NCBI GenBank assembly: GCA_965216905.1
Contig: OZ244213.1
Span: 3,038,001-3,102,000 of the forward strand
From: G965216905 sp965216905
GTDB lineage: Bacteria > Actinomycetota > Acidimicrobiia > Spongiisociales > ZC4RG35
DNA length: 64,000 nt
Reading direction: 5' to 3'
This document shows, in pieces, positions 15,705 through 24,578 of the stretch. Both the position numbers and the translations under genes were made by a program. The stretch's first letter is position 1. Each line of letters opens with the position of its first letter. Below the pieces are notes generated by a model. It searched no databases. It had not been told where the DNA came from and saw nothing but the letters and a program-made list of their open reading frames with translations.

Positions 15705-16976
15705 GTGCAGACATCGCCAACGCCACCCGGCATGCGCAGGATCGGGCTCTCTCTCGGAGCCGACTTGTGCTGGCCGATCTTCTACGAGGACATCATCCGG
15801 ACGCTCGATCCGACGATTCGGATCGGCGGCGAACGGATCCGTTTCGACATCGAACGGGTGACCATCGAGCCGTTCCAATTGTCGCAGCCGGTCCACTACG
15901 ACGTCCTATTGGATCGCCTCACGCCCTGGTACCACACCAGCCGAGAGTGGATCAAGAAGGCGATCGTGCACGACGACCTGTACGTACTCAACAACACCTT
16001 CACCCTCCAGTCGATGGAGAAGCACACCTCCTACGCGGCGATGATGCGACTCGGACTCCCGGTTCCGCGAACCATCCTCCTCCCACCCAAGGAGTACGAG
16101 CCCCAGCCGGACCTCGAGATGACACTCTCGTCGTACGCACAGATGTTCGACCTCGATTCGGTCGGGGACGAAGTCGGCTACCCCAGCTTCATGAAGCCGT
16201 TCGACGGCGGGGCTTGGCGGGGGGTTTCCCGGGTCGAGAGTCGGGAGGATCTGCATCGCGCGTACGACGAATCCGGCCGCCAGATCATGCACCTTCAGGA
16301 GGCGATCGAGCCGTTCGATCTCTTTGTCCGCGTCTTGGCCGTCGGACCGCAGGTGAACGTCATTCGGTACGACCCGGACGCTCCGATCCACGATCGTTAC
16401 AAGGTCGATTTCGAGTTCGTGGACGGTGACGAGTGGTCGTTGCTGCATGACATGGCCCTCACGATCAACGCGTTCTTCGGATGGGATTTCAACTCCTGTG
16501 AGGCGTTGCGACGTGACGACACGTTCCACCCGATCGACTTCGCCAACGCCAACCCCGACAGCCAGGTGACGAGCCTCCACTATCACCTTCCGTGGCTCGT
16601 CAAGGCCAAGATCCGCTGGTCCTTGTACTGCGCCGCCACCCGTCGGCGGATGCGTTACCACCCGGACTGGAATCCGTTCTTCCTGGTGGCGGACAGCGAC
16701 CTGACGTATCGAGAGAAGCTGGCGGCGTATGCGGAGATCGCTGCCGAGTGGTTCGATACCGAGCGGTTCGAAGACTTCTGTGACCGGCAACTGAGCGGCC
16801 TGGACGAGGTGACCTGGGAGTACTTCGGCAGCGACCGGGCGCTCGACGCCGTCCGACGAAAGGTCACCGTCCTGTTTCCGGAGCACGAGGTCGGTCGGTT
16901 CACCGACCACTTCTGGGGTTTGATCCAGTTCTGGCGCGAGACCGAGCGCGATCGGCTCGACGGGCTGTCGCCGTGA
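15705..16976 (+). CDS. ATP-grasp ligase-like protein
   Basis: 423 residues from the GTG at 15705; an ATG at 15732 is the alternative. The pattern matches ATP-grasp enzymes of the RimK/glutathione-synthetase type: an N-terminal substrate domain (about 1-110), then MMRLGLPVPRTILLP, the phosphate-loop region YPSFMKPFDGGAWRGVSRV, and the metal-binding end DFNSCEALRRDD...IDFANANPD. Such enzymes join a carboxylate to an amine or thiol using ATP. The C-terminal 130 residues are an added helical region. The stop overlaps the next gene by four bases (GTGA). Substrates are not evident. The conserved association with two esterases and an amylosucrase-like enzyme suggests a shared small-molecule pathway. 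Confidence 0.75.
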   Translation: MQTSPTPPGMRRIGLSLGADLCWPIFYEDIIRTLDPTIRIGGERIRFDIERVTIEPFQLSQPVHYDVLLDRLTPWYHTSREWIKKAIVHDDLYVLNNTFTLQSMEKHTSYAAMMRLGLPVPRTILLPPKEYEPQPDLEMTLSSYAQMFDLDSVGDEVGYPSFMKPFDGGAWRGVSRVESREDLHRAYDESGRQIMHLQEAIEPFDLFVRVLAVGPQVNVIRYDPDAPIHDRYKVDFEFVDGDEWSLLHDMALTINAFFGWDFNSCEALRRDDTFHPIDFANANPDSQVTSLHYHLPWLVKAKIRWSLYCAATRRRMRYHPDWNPFFLVADSDLTYREKLAAYAEIAAEWFDTERFEDFCDRQLSGLDEVTWEYFGSDRALDAVRRKVTVLFPEHEVGRFTDHFWGLIQFWRETERDRLDGLSP

Positions 16977-17701
16977 AGTCGGCGGAGCGGTGGTACTCCG
17001 AACGCCTCGAGCAGGACATCACCCTCACCCGCTGGGGGGTGCTGGGTGTCCCGGTGTTGATATTCCCTACTGCAGGGGGTGACAGCGAAGAGGTCGAGCG
17101 GATGTTGATGATCGAGGCGTTGTCCCCGCTCCTGTCCGATGGCCGCATCAAGGTGTACTCGGTCGATTCTGTCGCTGGGAGGGCCTGGATGGAGAAGGCG
17201 GATCCCCGGCATGCGGCCTGGCTCCAGAATCAGTTCGACGGTGCGATTCGACATGAGATCGTCCCGGCGATCCACCGCGACTGTGCAAGCGAAGACATCG
17301 ACATCATCGTCGCCGGGGCGTCGATCGGAGCCTTCAACTCCGTCGAGGTTCTCTGCCGCCATCCCGACGTGTTCGCGGCCGCCGTGGGGATGAGTGGGAC
17401 CTACGACTTGTCCGACTGGCTCCATGGGATGTGGACGGATGACTTCTATTACTCGTCGCCGCTGCACTATCTCCCCGACCTCGCCGACGGGACCCAACTC
17501 GACGCACTCCGCAGTCGGTTCATCCTGCTGGCGACCGGAACGGGCGCCTGGGAGAACCCCGGCGAGACCTGGCGTCTCGCCGAGGTGCTCGGACGGAAGG
17601 GGATTCCCAATCGAGTCGACAACTGGCCGGGTTGGGAGCACGATTGGCCGACCTGGCGGGCGATGTTGCCCGGGTACCTCCACGAGCTCACCCCGTCGTG
17701 A
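16973..17701 (+). CDS. Second esterase-like alpha/beta hydrolase
   Basis: 242 residues from a GTG that overlaps the stop of the ATP-grasp gene. The nucleophile elbow is VAGASIGAFNS (S117) and a likely catalytic histidine lies in GWEHDWPTW near the C-terminus. The start of the fold (GVPVLIFPTAGGDSEEVER) resembles COG4947-type esterases. No signal peptide is seen. Its stop overlaps the amylosucrase-like gene by four bases, so three consecutive genes are translationally coupled. It is too diverged from the first esterase to be a recent duplicate. Confidence 0.78.
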   Translation: MKSAERWYSERLEQDITLTRWGVLGVPVLIFPTAGGDSEEVERMLMIEALSPLLSDGRIKVYSVDSVAGRAWMEKADPRHAAWLQNQFDGAIRHEIVPAIHRDCASEDIDIIVAGASIGAFNSVEVLCRHPDVFAAAVGMSGTYDLSDWLHGMWTDDFYYSSPLHYLPDLADGTQLDALRSRFILLATGTGAWENPGETWRLAEVLGRKGIPNRVDNWPGWEHDWPTWRAMLPGYLHELTPS

Positions 17702-19677
17702 TCGACTCCATGATCGAATCTCCCGAAACCCCCGACCCCGACTGGCTCGAGATCGCCGCTGCCGGCTCGATCGATGAGATCCGTCGTCGGATCAAACGCC
17801 GGGTGGAGTTCCCCAAGAAGAAGCACCGGAAGGCGTTTCTGAAACGGCTCGACGACCGATACGAGACGATCTTCCGATTGGCACACGAGCTCTACGGCTG
17901 GCGCTGGGACTTCGCCTGGCATCTCGAGGAACTTCTCGTCGTGGCCGGCGAAGCCGCGGCCTCTCGCCGGAAGTGGATGCGCCGCCGAGACCGCGCCGGT
18001 GTCCCGTGGCTGCACGACGGCCGCACCGTGTGGGCGATGGGCTATCTGGAGCGATTCTGCGTGGACGTCGAGGGACTCGGTGCGGCAGCGTCACACCTGG
18101 AATCCCTCGGTATCACCCACCTCCACATCATGCCGCCGTACTCGGTTCCTCCCGGCCCGAACGACGGTGGCTACGCAGTCAGCTCGTATCGCGAGCTTCG
18201 GGAGGACCTCGGATCGATGGACGATCTGCGGAAGACCATCAAGGCGTTCCATCGTCGAGGCCGGTCGGTGGTGCTGGACGTGGTTGCCAATCACACCGCC
18301 GACAACCATCCGTGGGCCGAGGCCGCCAAACGAGGCGAGGCCCCCTACGACGAGTTCTATCTGACGTTCGAGACGCGGGAGGAGGTGGATACCTGGCTGC
18401 CAGAACTCAGGATGATCTTCCCCGACGCGGGCGAGCCGTTCGTTTGGCGTCCCGACCTTCCCGGTCTCCACGGAGGTCGATGGGTGTGGTCCACATTCTT
18501 CGACTTCCAATGGGATCTCGACTATCGGAATCCGCACGTCTTCAACGCCATGCTGGGCGAGGTGATGTTCCTCGCCAATCTCGGCGTGGCGGCGTTGCGG
18601 ATGGATGCAACCCCGTTCCTGTGGAAGCAGAAGGGCACGTCGTGTGAGAACCTGCCGCAGTCCCACACCCTCCTCCAGTTGATGGCAGCTGTGGTCGAGC
18701 TGGTCTCGCCGTCCGTCGTCTTCCTCAGCGAAGCCATCGTGCACCCTGGCGAGGTCGCCCGATTCGTCCGTCCCGACGAGTGCCCGCTGGGCTACAACCC
18801 GTTGCTGATGGCGCTCGGCTGGGAAGCCCTCGCCACCGGTGAGGTCAAGCTGCTCGCGGATGCACTCGCAAATCGGATGCGGCTGCCTGACGGTGCTCAG
18901 TGGTTGACGTACGTGCGCTCGCATGACGACATCGGTTGGGGCTTCGCCAACGAGGACGCATGGCGACTGTGGATCGATCCGGACCTCCATCGACGCTTTC
19001 TCTCGGACTTCTACGCCGGCGATGTCGACGGTTCGTGGTCGACCGGCGCTCGGTTCCAGGAGAATCCGGTGACCGGCGACGTGCGCATCAGCGGAGCAAC
19101 GGCCTCGCTGGCGGGCCTGGAGTCGGCGACCGAGGCCGACGACCCGTCGGCGGTGGAACGGGCCATCGACCGGATCGTCACGTTGCAGACGTTGGCTTTC
19201 ACCTCGATCGGCATCCCGATGCTGCTGCTCGGCGACGAAATCGCCTCGATGAACGATTATCGGTACATCGACGATGATGATCTCTCCCACGACAACCGTT
19301 GGATGCACCGGGCACCGTTCGATTGGGCTCGACTCGAGGAGGCCGAGAGCGATCCATCGACGCCACACGGAAGGGTGTTGCGGGATGTTCGCCGGCTGGC
19401 GAATCTCCGTTCGACGCTTCCCGGTATCCTCGGTTCGGATGCCGTGACCGTCGTCACGACCGCTCATCCCGGCGTCCTCGCCTACCGCCGGGAAGGTCCC
19501 GAAGGCGAGTTGTTGGTTCTCCTGTCCTTCTCTCCCGAACCCACCGAGTTGCGGTTGCCCGAGTTCGGAGATGGATGGGTGGATGCCTTCGATGCCAATG
19601 CTCCCCGTTCGCTCGATGTCGTGGCGATCGGCCCGTACCAGCGATCGGTGGTGTTCCGGCCCAAGGGCTCGGGATAG
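17698..19677 (+). CDS. Amylosucrase-like GH13 glucosyltransferase
   Basis: About 659 residues from the GTG at 17698, which overlaps the upstream stop; an ATG at 17710 also fits. GH13 catalytic residues are visible: nucleophile D303 in LRMDATPF, acid/base E345 in FLSEAIVH, and D410 in RSHDDIGW. The stretch FLWKQKGTSCENLPQSHTLL and the N-terminal helical domain before the barrel are characteristic of amylosucrase, which transfers glucose from sucrose. Sister enzymes hydrolyse sucrose or make trehalose, so the donor is not certain. The C-terminal beta domain is complete. The position behind an ATP-grasp ligase and two esterases is the striking context. Confidence 0.85.
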   Translation: MIDSMIESPETPDPDWLEIAAAGSIDEIRRRIKRRVEFPKKKHRKAFLKRLDDRYETIFRLAHELYGWRWDFAWHLEELLVVAGEAAASRRKWMRRRDRAGVPWLHDGRTVWAMGYLERFCVDVEGLGAAASHLESLGITHLHIMPPYSVPPGPNDGGYAVSSYRELREDLGSMDDLRKTIKAFHRRGRSVVLDVVANHTADNHPWAEAAKRGEAPYDEFYLTFETREEVDTWLPELRMIFPDAGEPFVWRPDLPGLHGGRWVWSTFFDFQWDLDYRNPHVFNAMLGEVMFLANLGVAALRMDATPFLWKQKGTSCENLPQSHTLLQLMAAVVELVSPSVVFLSEAIVHPGEVARFVRPDECPLGYNPLLMALGWEALATGEVKLLADALANRMRLPDGAQWLTYVRSHDDIGWGFANEDAWRLWIDPDLHRRFLSDFYAGDVDGSWSTGARFQENPVTGDVRISGATASLAGLESATEADDPSAVERAIDRIVTLQTLAFTSIGIPMLLLGDEIASMNDYRYIDDDDLSHDNRWMHRAPFDWARLEEAESDPSTPHGRVLRDVRRLANLRSTLPGILGSDAVTVVTTAHPGVLAYRREGPEGELLVLLSFSPEPTELRLPEFGDGWVDAFDANAPRSLDVVAIGPYQRSVVFRPKGSG

Positions 19678-19694
19678 ACGAGGAATCTCCGGGC

Positions 19695-21767
19695 GTGACG
19701 ATGGTATCGAAGCCGGGAACCGGCCGACTGGGCGTGGATATCGGAGGCACGTTCACGGATCTGGCCTTCATCGCCGGCTGTGGCCGCATCACCGTCGGCA
19801 AGGTGTTGACCACGCCGGCGAACCCCTCCCGAGGGGTCCGTGACGTGATCGCCTCGACCATTGATCGGAACGACGCCGCATCCATCGAGACCTTCGTTCA
19901 CGGCACCACGCTCGTCACCAATACCCTGATCGAACGGAACGGAGCGAAGACGGCGCTGCTCACCACCGAGGGCTTCCGGGACGTGCTGGAGATGAGGCGG
20001 GAACACCGCTTCGAGCTGTACGACCTGATGGTGGAACTCCCGCGCCCATTGGTCCCCCGCCATCTCCGCTTCGGGGTACCCGAACGAGTGCTCGCCACCG
20101 GCGAAGTGACCGTCCCACTCGACGTCGACCTCGTTCGCCGGCTTTCGAACGAGTTGTGGGATGCCGGCGTCCGCGCGGTTGCGGTGTGCTTCCTCCACAG
20201 CTACCGCAACCCCGAGCACGAGCGGCTTGCCCGAGGGGCCATTCTCGACGCAACTCCGGACATGACGGTCTCGATCTCCTCCGACGTGATGCCCGACATT
20301 CGCGAGTTCGAGCGCACCTCGACGGTGGTTGCGAATGCGTACGTACAGGGGCGAACCGCCCAGTACCTGAGCGAGGTCGTCGAGATCGGTGTGGGGGAAG
20401 GGATCGGTCCTGAACCGCTCGTCATGCTCTCGAGTGGCGGTCTCGCCACTGTCGAAACCGCCGGCACCCATCCGATCAGGATGCTGGAGTCCGGACCGGC
20501 CGGCGGGGCAATGGCGGCCGCCGCGGCCGGACGAGCGCTCGGCCTCGAGGACCTGATGGCTTTCGACATGGGCGGGACGACGGCGAAGCTCTGTGTCATC
20601 GTCGGTGGACGGCCGATGGTTCGTCACGACTTCGAGATCGATCGCGTCTACCGGATGAAGCCTGGATCCGGCCTGCCGGTGAACATCCCCGTGATCGACA
20701 TGATCGAGATCGGTGTCGGGGGCGGCTCGTTGGCCGAACCCGATGCACTCGGCCTCCTCCGAGTCGGTCCTCGATCGGCCGGTGCTGAGCCGGGGCCGGC
20801 ATGCTATCTCCGCGGGGGGACGCGCCCCACCGTCACCGATGCCGATCTCATCCTCGGATATCTCTCTCCGGGCTCGTTCCTCGGCGGCGAGATGTCCATC
20901 GATACCGACGCAGCCGAGCGGGCGGTCGGAGACCACCTGGCCACGCCGATGGGTCTGACAGCCGTCGAAGCGGCGTGGGGGATCCACCTCACCGCCAACC
21001 AGGGGATGGCAAACGCCGCCAGGGTGCATGCCATCGAGCGGGGCAAGAACCCCTCCACACTGCCCCTGTTCGCATATGGCGGAGCCGGCCCCGTGCATGC
21101 GACCGGTGTTGCGGCTGCGCTGGGGGTGAGCAGGGTGATCGTCCCGCCACGGGCCGGCGTCTTGAGCGCTCTGGGATTCCTGGCGGCACCGCTCGGTTTC
21201 GATTTCGTCTCCGCCGGAAGAGTCGCACTGGCGGCCGTGGATGCGCCTGCCATCGAGAGGATCTTCCGATCGATGGAAGGAGCGGGCCTCGCGCTCCTCG
21301 ACCGAGCGGGACTTCAGGGTCACGACGTGACGATCCGCCGCATCGCCGAGATGCGATTCGAGGGCCAGGGTCACGAGCTACCCGTCGAGATTCACACCGA
21401 CCGGGTCGATCCTTCTGCGCTCGATCGTGTGTTTCGAGAGCGGTATCAGGCCGTGTACGGAAGGACACCTCCCGGACTCGCCGTCGAGGTCATGCGGTGG
21501 CGGAGTGCAGTCGTCGGCCCGGCACCGGCTTGGGAGTTGGCCGCCGACGAACGGGCAACCGGTGGGCGAACCGACTCTGCCCGACGGGCGTTCTTTCCGG
21601 AGACGGGGTTCATCGACACGCCGGTCCGCGCACGCGCATCCCTCGAGCCGGCCACGAGTTTCGAAGGTCCGGTCCTCATCGAGGAGCCCGAGTCGACGAC
21701 TGTCGTTCCGCCGAGTTGGCGAGGTCACGTCGACGTGTCGGGCTCCCTCTTCCTGGAGGCTGGATGA
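19695..21767 (+). CDS. hyuA: Hydantoinase/oxoprolinase subunit A
   Basis: About 690 residues from a GTG at 19695, with GAGGA upstream; an ATG at 19701 is an equal alternative. The N-terminal ATP-binding part opens with RLGVDIGGTFTDLAF and has FVHGTTLVTNTLIER. The middle region has AFDMGGTTAKLCVI and IGVGGGSLA. The family cleaves hydantoins, 5-oxoproline or related lactams, or carboxylates ketones, using ATP and a partner B subunit. It lies 17 bp after the amylosucrase-like gene and overlaps the B gene by four bases. The exact substrate cannot be told from sequence. Confidence 0.9.
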   Translation: MTMVSKPGTGRLGVDIGGTFTDLAFIAGCGRITVGKVLTTPANPSRGVRDVIASTIDRNDAASIETFVHGTTLVTNTLIERNGAKTALLTTEGFRDVLEMRREHRFELYDLMVELPRPLVPRHLRFGVPERVLATGEVTVPLDVDLVRRLSNELWDAGVRAVAVCFLHSYRNPEHERLARGAILDATPDMTVSISSDVMPDIREFERTSTVVANAYVQGRTAQYLSEVVEIGVGEGIGPEPLVMLSSGGLATVETAGTHPIRMLESGPAGGAMAAAAAGRALGLEDLMAFDMGGTTAKLCVIVGGRPMVRHDFEIDRVYRMKPGSGLPVNIPVIDMIEIGVGGGSLAEPDALGLLRVGPRSAGAEPGPACYLRGGTRPTVTDADLILGYLSPGSFLGGEMSIDTDAAERAVGDHLATPMGLTAVEAAWGIHLTANQGMANAARVHAIERGKNPSTLPLFAYGGAGPVHATGVAAALGVSRVIVPPRAGVLSALGFLAAPLGFDFVSAGRVALAAVDAPAIERIFRSMEGAGLALLDRAGLQGHDVTIRRIAEMRFEGQGHELPVEIHTDRVDPSALDRVFRERYQAVYGRTPPGLAVEVMRWRSAVVGPAPAWELAADERATGGRTDSARRAFFPETGFIDTPVRARASLEPATSFEGPVLIEEPESTTVVPPSWRGHVDVSGSLFLEAG

Positions 21768-23506
21768 CGGGTCTCGACGCGGTCTTGGTCGGCATCGTCA
21801 ACGACCGGCTCTGGGCGATCCTGAAGGAGCAGCAGGACACGCTCGTCGCCACGGCATTCTCATCGGTGGTGAGGGAATCTCTCGACCTCGCCTGCTCCGT
21901 CTTCGACAGCCAGGGGCGGATGATCGGTCAGAGTATCGGTGGGACTCCGGGACACATCAACGCGATGGCAACCGGCATGCGACATGTCGTCGACACCTTC
22001 CCCGCCGACCACCTCGTACCCGGCGACGCCGTCATCACGAATGATCCTTGGATGACCGCCGGCCAGATCAACGATCTCACGGTGGCCTCGCCGGTTCATC
22101 GCGCCGATCGCCTGGTCGGCTGGTTCGCCAGCTGCTGCCACTCCGCCGATATCGGCGGACGCCTGCTGTCGGCCGAAGCCAACGACGTCTACGAGGAGGG
22201 GCTTCGCATTCCCCCGATGCTCCTCACATCCGAGTCGGGGATCGACCCGGTCCTCGAGACATTGATCCGAGCCAATGTTCGGACGCCCGACGAGACGGTG
22301 GGTGACCTCAGAGCACAGTTGGCGGCCAATCACGTTGCCGCCGCCCGGCTCGGGGACATGATGGATGAGCTGGGTATCGACGTTCTCGATCCGGTCGGTG
22401 CCGAAATCATGGACCGCTCGGAGCGGGCGATGAGGACTGCCATTCGAGGCCTCGATGACGGTCGATTCTCCGCCACGACCACCGCCGATGGCTTCGATGA
22501 TGAAGCGCTGTTCCTTTCCTGCACGGTCGCGGTTTCGGATGATGAGCTCACGATCGACTTCGCCGGAACGTCCCCGGAAAGCGCTCACGGAATCAACGTC
22601 GTGTACAACTACACCCAGGCCTACGCCTCGTTCGCCATCAAGGCTGCGCTGGCCCCCGACGTTCCTCACAATGCCGGCTCCTTCCGGCCGGTGACGGTTT
22701 CGGCGCCCGAAGGCTCGCTCCTCAACTGTCGCCACCCCGCGCCGGTCGCCTCCCGTCACATCGTGGGCCATTTCATACCGGGGCTGATCTATGAGGCGTT
22801 GCGTCCGGCGATGGGTGATCGGCTCCTCGCATACGGTTCCGAGGCGTTGTGGCTGACCGTCTTCACCGGCTCCGACCGGGACGGACGCCCATTCGTGTTC
22901 AATACGTTTCAGGCCGGTGGCATGGGAGCCCGCCCCACGAAGGATGGCCTCTCGACCACCGGATTCCCCACCGGCGTCCGGGCCGCCCCTACCGAGGTCA
23001 TCGAGGCAACATCTCCCCTCGTCCAGACCCGGCGCCAACTCCTGGTCGACTCCGGCGGCGCCGGCCGCTATCGGGGCGGTCTCGGCCAGCAGACGACGAT
23101 GTCCTGTGACTCCGGTCGCGAATGGACCGTCAACGCCAACATCGACCGGCTCCGCTCCCCCGCCGCGGGAGCCGATGGGGGCCGATCGGGAATGGTCGGG
23201 GCGTTTGGGCTCGTGGATGGCGGCCCACTGCCCTCGAAGCGGCGGATCAACGTCGACCCGGGGGCCTCGGTGCTGCTCGATCTGCCGGGAGGAGGCGGCC
23301 ATGGTGATCCCCGAACTCGCCCGGTCGACGAGGTGATGCATGATGTGGTCGAGGGATACGTCAGCCTGGGTGCCGCCCGAGACGAGTACGGCGTCGCCGT
23401 GCGGTACGTGGGGCCTGCCGACGCGCTCGTCCGCCCGCCTGAGTACTACCGGCTCGACGACGAAGAAACGGAACGCTTGCGGGCCTCCGTCCCAACCGGG
23501 GACTGA
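21764..23506 (+). CDS. hyuB: Hydantoinase/oxoprolinase subunit B
   Basis: 580 residues from the ATG at 21764 (MTGLDAVLVGIVNDRLWAI), overlapping the A subunit stop as ATGA. Family features include FDSQGRMIGQSIGGTPGHIN, the NDPWMTAGQINDL segment, the HSADIGG metal-site region, and the C-terminal glycine-rich LPGGGGHGDP. Together with the A subunit it forms the ATP-dependent hydrolase or carboxylase. A strong hairpin follows ten bases after the stop. This closes the plus-strand run that begins at 14607. Confidence 0.92.
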   Translation: MTGLDAVLVGIVNDRLWAILKEQQDTLVATAFSSVVRESLDLACSVFDSQGRMIGQSIGGTPGHINAMATGMRHVVDTFPADHLVPGDAVITNDPWMTAGQINDLTVASPVHRADRLVGWFASCCHSADIGGRLLSAEANDVYEEGLRIPPMLLTSESGIDPVLETLIRANVRTPDETVGDLRAQLAANHVAAARLGDMMDELGIDVLDPVGAEIMDRSERAMRTAIRGLDDGRFSATTTADGFDDEALFLSCTVAVSDDELTIDFAGTSPESAHGINVVYNYTQAYASFAIKAALAPDVPHNAGSFRPVTVSAPEGSLLNCRHPAPVASRHIVGHFIPGLIYEALRPAMGDRLLAYGSEALWLTVFTGSDRDGRPFVFNTFQAGGMGARPTKDGLSTTGFPTGVRAAPTEVIEATSPLVQTRRQLLVDSGGAGRYRGGLGQQTTMSCDSGREWTVNANIDRLRSPAAGADGGRSGMVGAFGLVDGGPLPSKRRINVDPGASVLLDLPGGGGHGDPRTRPVDEVMHDVVEGYVSLGAARDEYGVAVRYVGPADALVRPPEYYRLDDEETERLRASVPTGD

Positions 23507-23516
23507 TGTGGCCATG

Positions 23517-23551
23517 CGATGAAGGGGCCGGTTGCTCCGGCCCCTTCATCG
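23517..23551. terminator. Bidirectional hairpin terminator after hyuB
   Basis: A perfect 15-bp stem (23517-23531 with 23537-23551) and a 5-nt loop, very GC-rich. It lies between the convergent hyuB and the LEA-like gene and can end both transcripts. Confidence 0.85.
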
Positions 23552-23569
23552 GTGGTCGACGGTTGACGG

Positions 23570-24403
23570 TCAGGCGTTCGGCGTGTCCCGTTCGCCCCTG
23601 ATCACGGCCTTGATTCCGTCGACTCCGCCGGCTGCGACATCGCGGACTGCGTGGACGGCAGCCTCGCCGATCTCTTCGGCAGCTTCCAGCGCTCCGGTTG
23701 CAGCAGCCGACGCCGCATCCTCGAGACCCAGGCCAACGGTCTTGGCTCCGGAGATCGCGCCGGAGATGGCTCCGGTCGTCACGTCGACGACGTCGGCGCC
23801 GACCTCTCCTGCACCCTTCACAAGTCCCCGAGCGGTGTTGCGTACCGCTTCCATCACCTCGCCACCGATTTCGGCAGCACCGTTGACGGCGCCCGAGACC
23901 GTGCTCGACGCAGTAGTCACGACGTCCCCGCCCAGGTCCTTGACCCCTGCCACGGCCGAGTGGCCGAGTGCGAACGCACCATCTGCCAGGCTCACGCCGG
24001 TGTCCTTGGTCGCCTGGATCACCCCTTCTGCGATGCCGGCGGCCGTCTTGGCGGCGTCGGCGCCGATGGCGCCGGTGCCCTTGATGGCAGCCCGGACGGT
24101 GTCCGATAGCACTCCGGCGGTCACGGTGGTGACTTCGCCGACACCCTCGACGACGCCGACGACCACACCCTTGAGGGTTCGGACCAGTCCGGTTCCGACC
24201 TCGTGAACGGCCGACAGCGCACCGGTGACGATCTGGGAAGCGACAGTCGTGACCGAACCGGCCACATCTCCGACGTTCTCGAGCGTGGTGACGGTGGCGT
24301 CCCGAGCCACGTCCGCGCTGCCACTGACGATGGCGCCCGTACCCCTCAGCACCGCAGTGATGCTGCTTCGAACCCGACCTTCGGTTGCCTGCTGGTCTGT
24401 CAC
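23570..24403 (-). CDS. Repetitive LEA-like amphipathic protein
   Basis: 277 residues from a GTG at 24403, with a strong GAGGAGG site five bases upstream. Nearly the whole protein is a low-complexity series of Ala, Gly, Val, Thr and acidic residues. Phrases such as VKGAGEVGADVVDVTTGAIS recur imperfectly. The pattern gives long amphipathic helices like those of late-embryogenesis-abundant or phasin-type proteins. No signal peptide, membrane helix or enzyme motif is visible. A role in desiccation or stress protection, or at a lipid or granule surface, is inference. The gene is single, flanked by a terminator downstream and a palindrome upstream. Confidence 0.7.
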   Translation of the reverse strand: MTDQQATEGRVRSSITAVLRGTGAIVSGSADVARDATVTTLENVGDVAGSVTTVASQIVTGALSAVHEVGTGLVRTLKGVVVGVVEGVGEVTTVTAGVLSDTVRAAIKGTGAIGADAAKTAAGIAEGVIQATKDTGVSLADGAFALGHSAVAGVKDLGGDVVTTASSTVSGAVNGAAEIGGEVMEAVRNTARGLVKGAGEVGADVVDVTTGAISGAISGAKTVGLGLEDAASAAATGALEAAEEIGEAAVHAVRDVAAGGVDGIKAVIRGERDTPNA

Positions 24404-24419
24404 TGTTCCTCCTCTCGCC

Positions 24420-24434
24420 GTGGAACGGTTCCAC
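24420..24434. promoter_or_regulatory. Palindrome upstream of the LEA-like gene
   Basis: GTGGAAC and GTTCCAC flank a single central G, a perfect 7-bp inverted repeat 16 bp upstream of the start codon. It could be an operator. A second inverted repeat, TTGGCAG/CTGCCAA, is at 24533-24550. Otherwise 24404-24578 holds nothing I recognise. Confidence 0.4.
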
Positions 24435-24578
24435 GAAGCTGATGAACCGAGTATGCGTTTGCGAGGCCCTGCCTGGCTATGACGACCCCGCCGACGCGCC
24501 TGCCCGGATCATGTCGGGGCGGTGACCCGTCGTTGGCAGCACCCTGCCAAGATCGAACCGGTGGTCCGGATCGCTCGG

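Noticed and set aside
19482..21374. 630-codon open frame opposite hyuA, and similar long antisense frames at 18091-19467, 21860-23515, 25283-27205 and 52493-54088
   Set aside because: They lie fully opposite well-supported genes, have low-complexity Arg/Pro/His-rich composition and no family motif. High GC at third codon positions creates such shadows.
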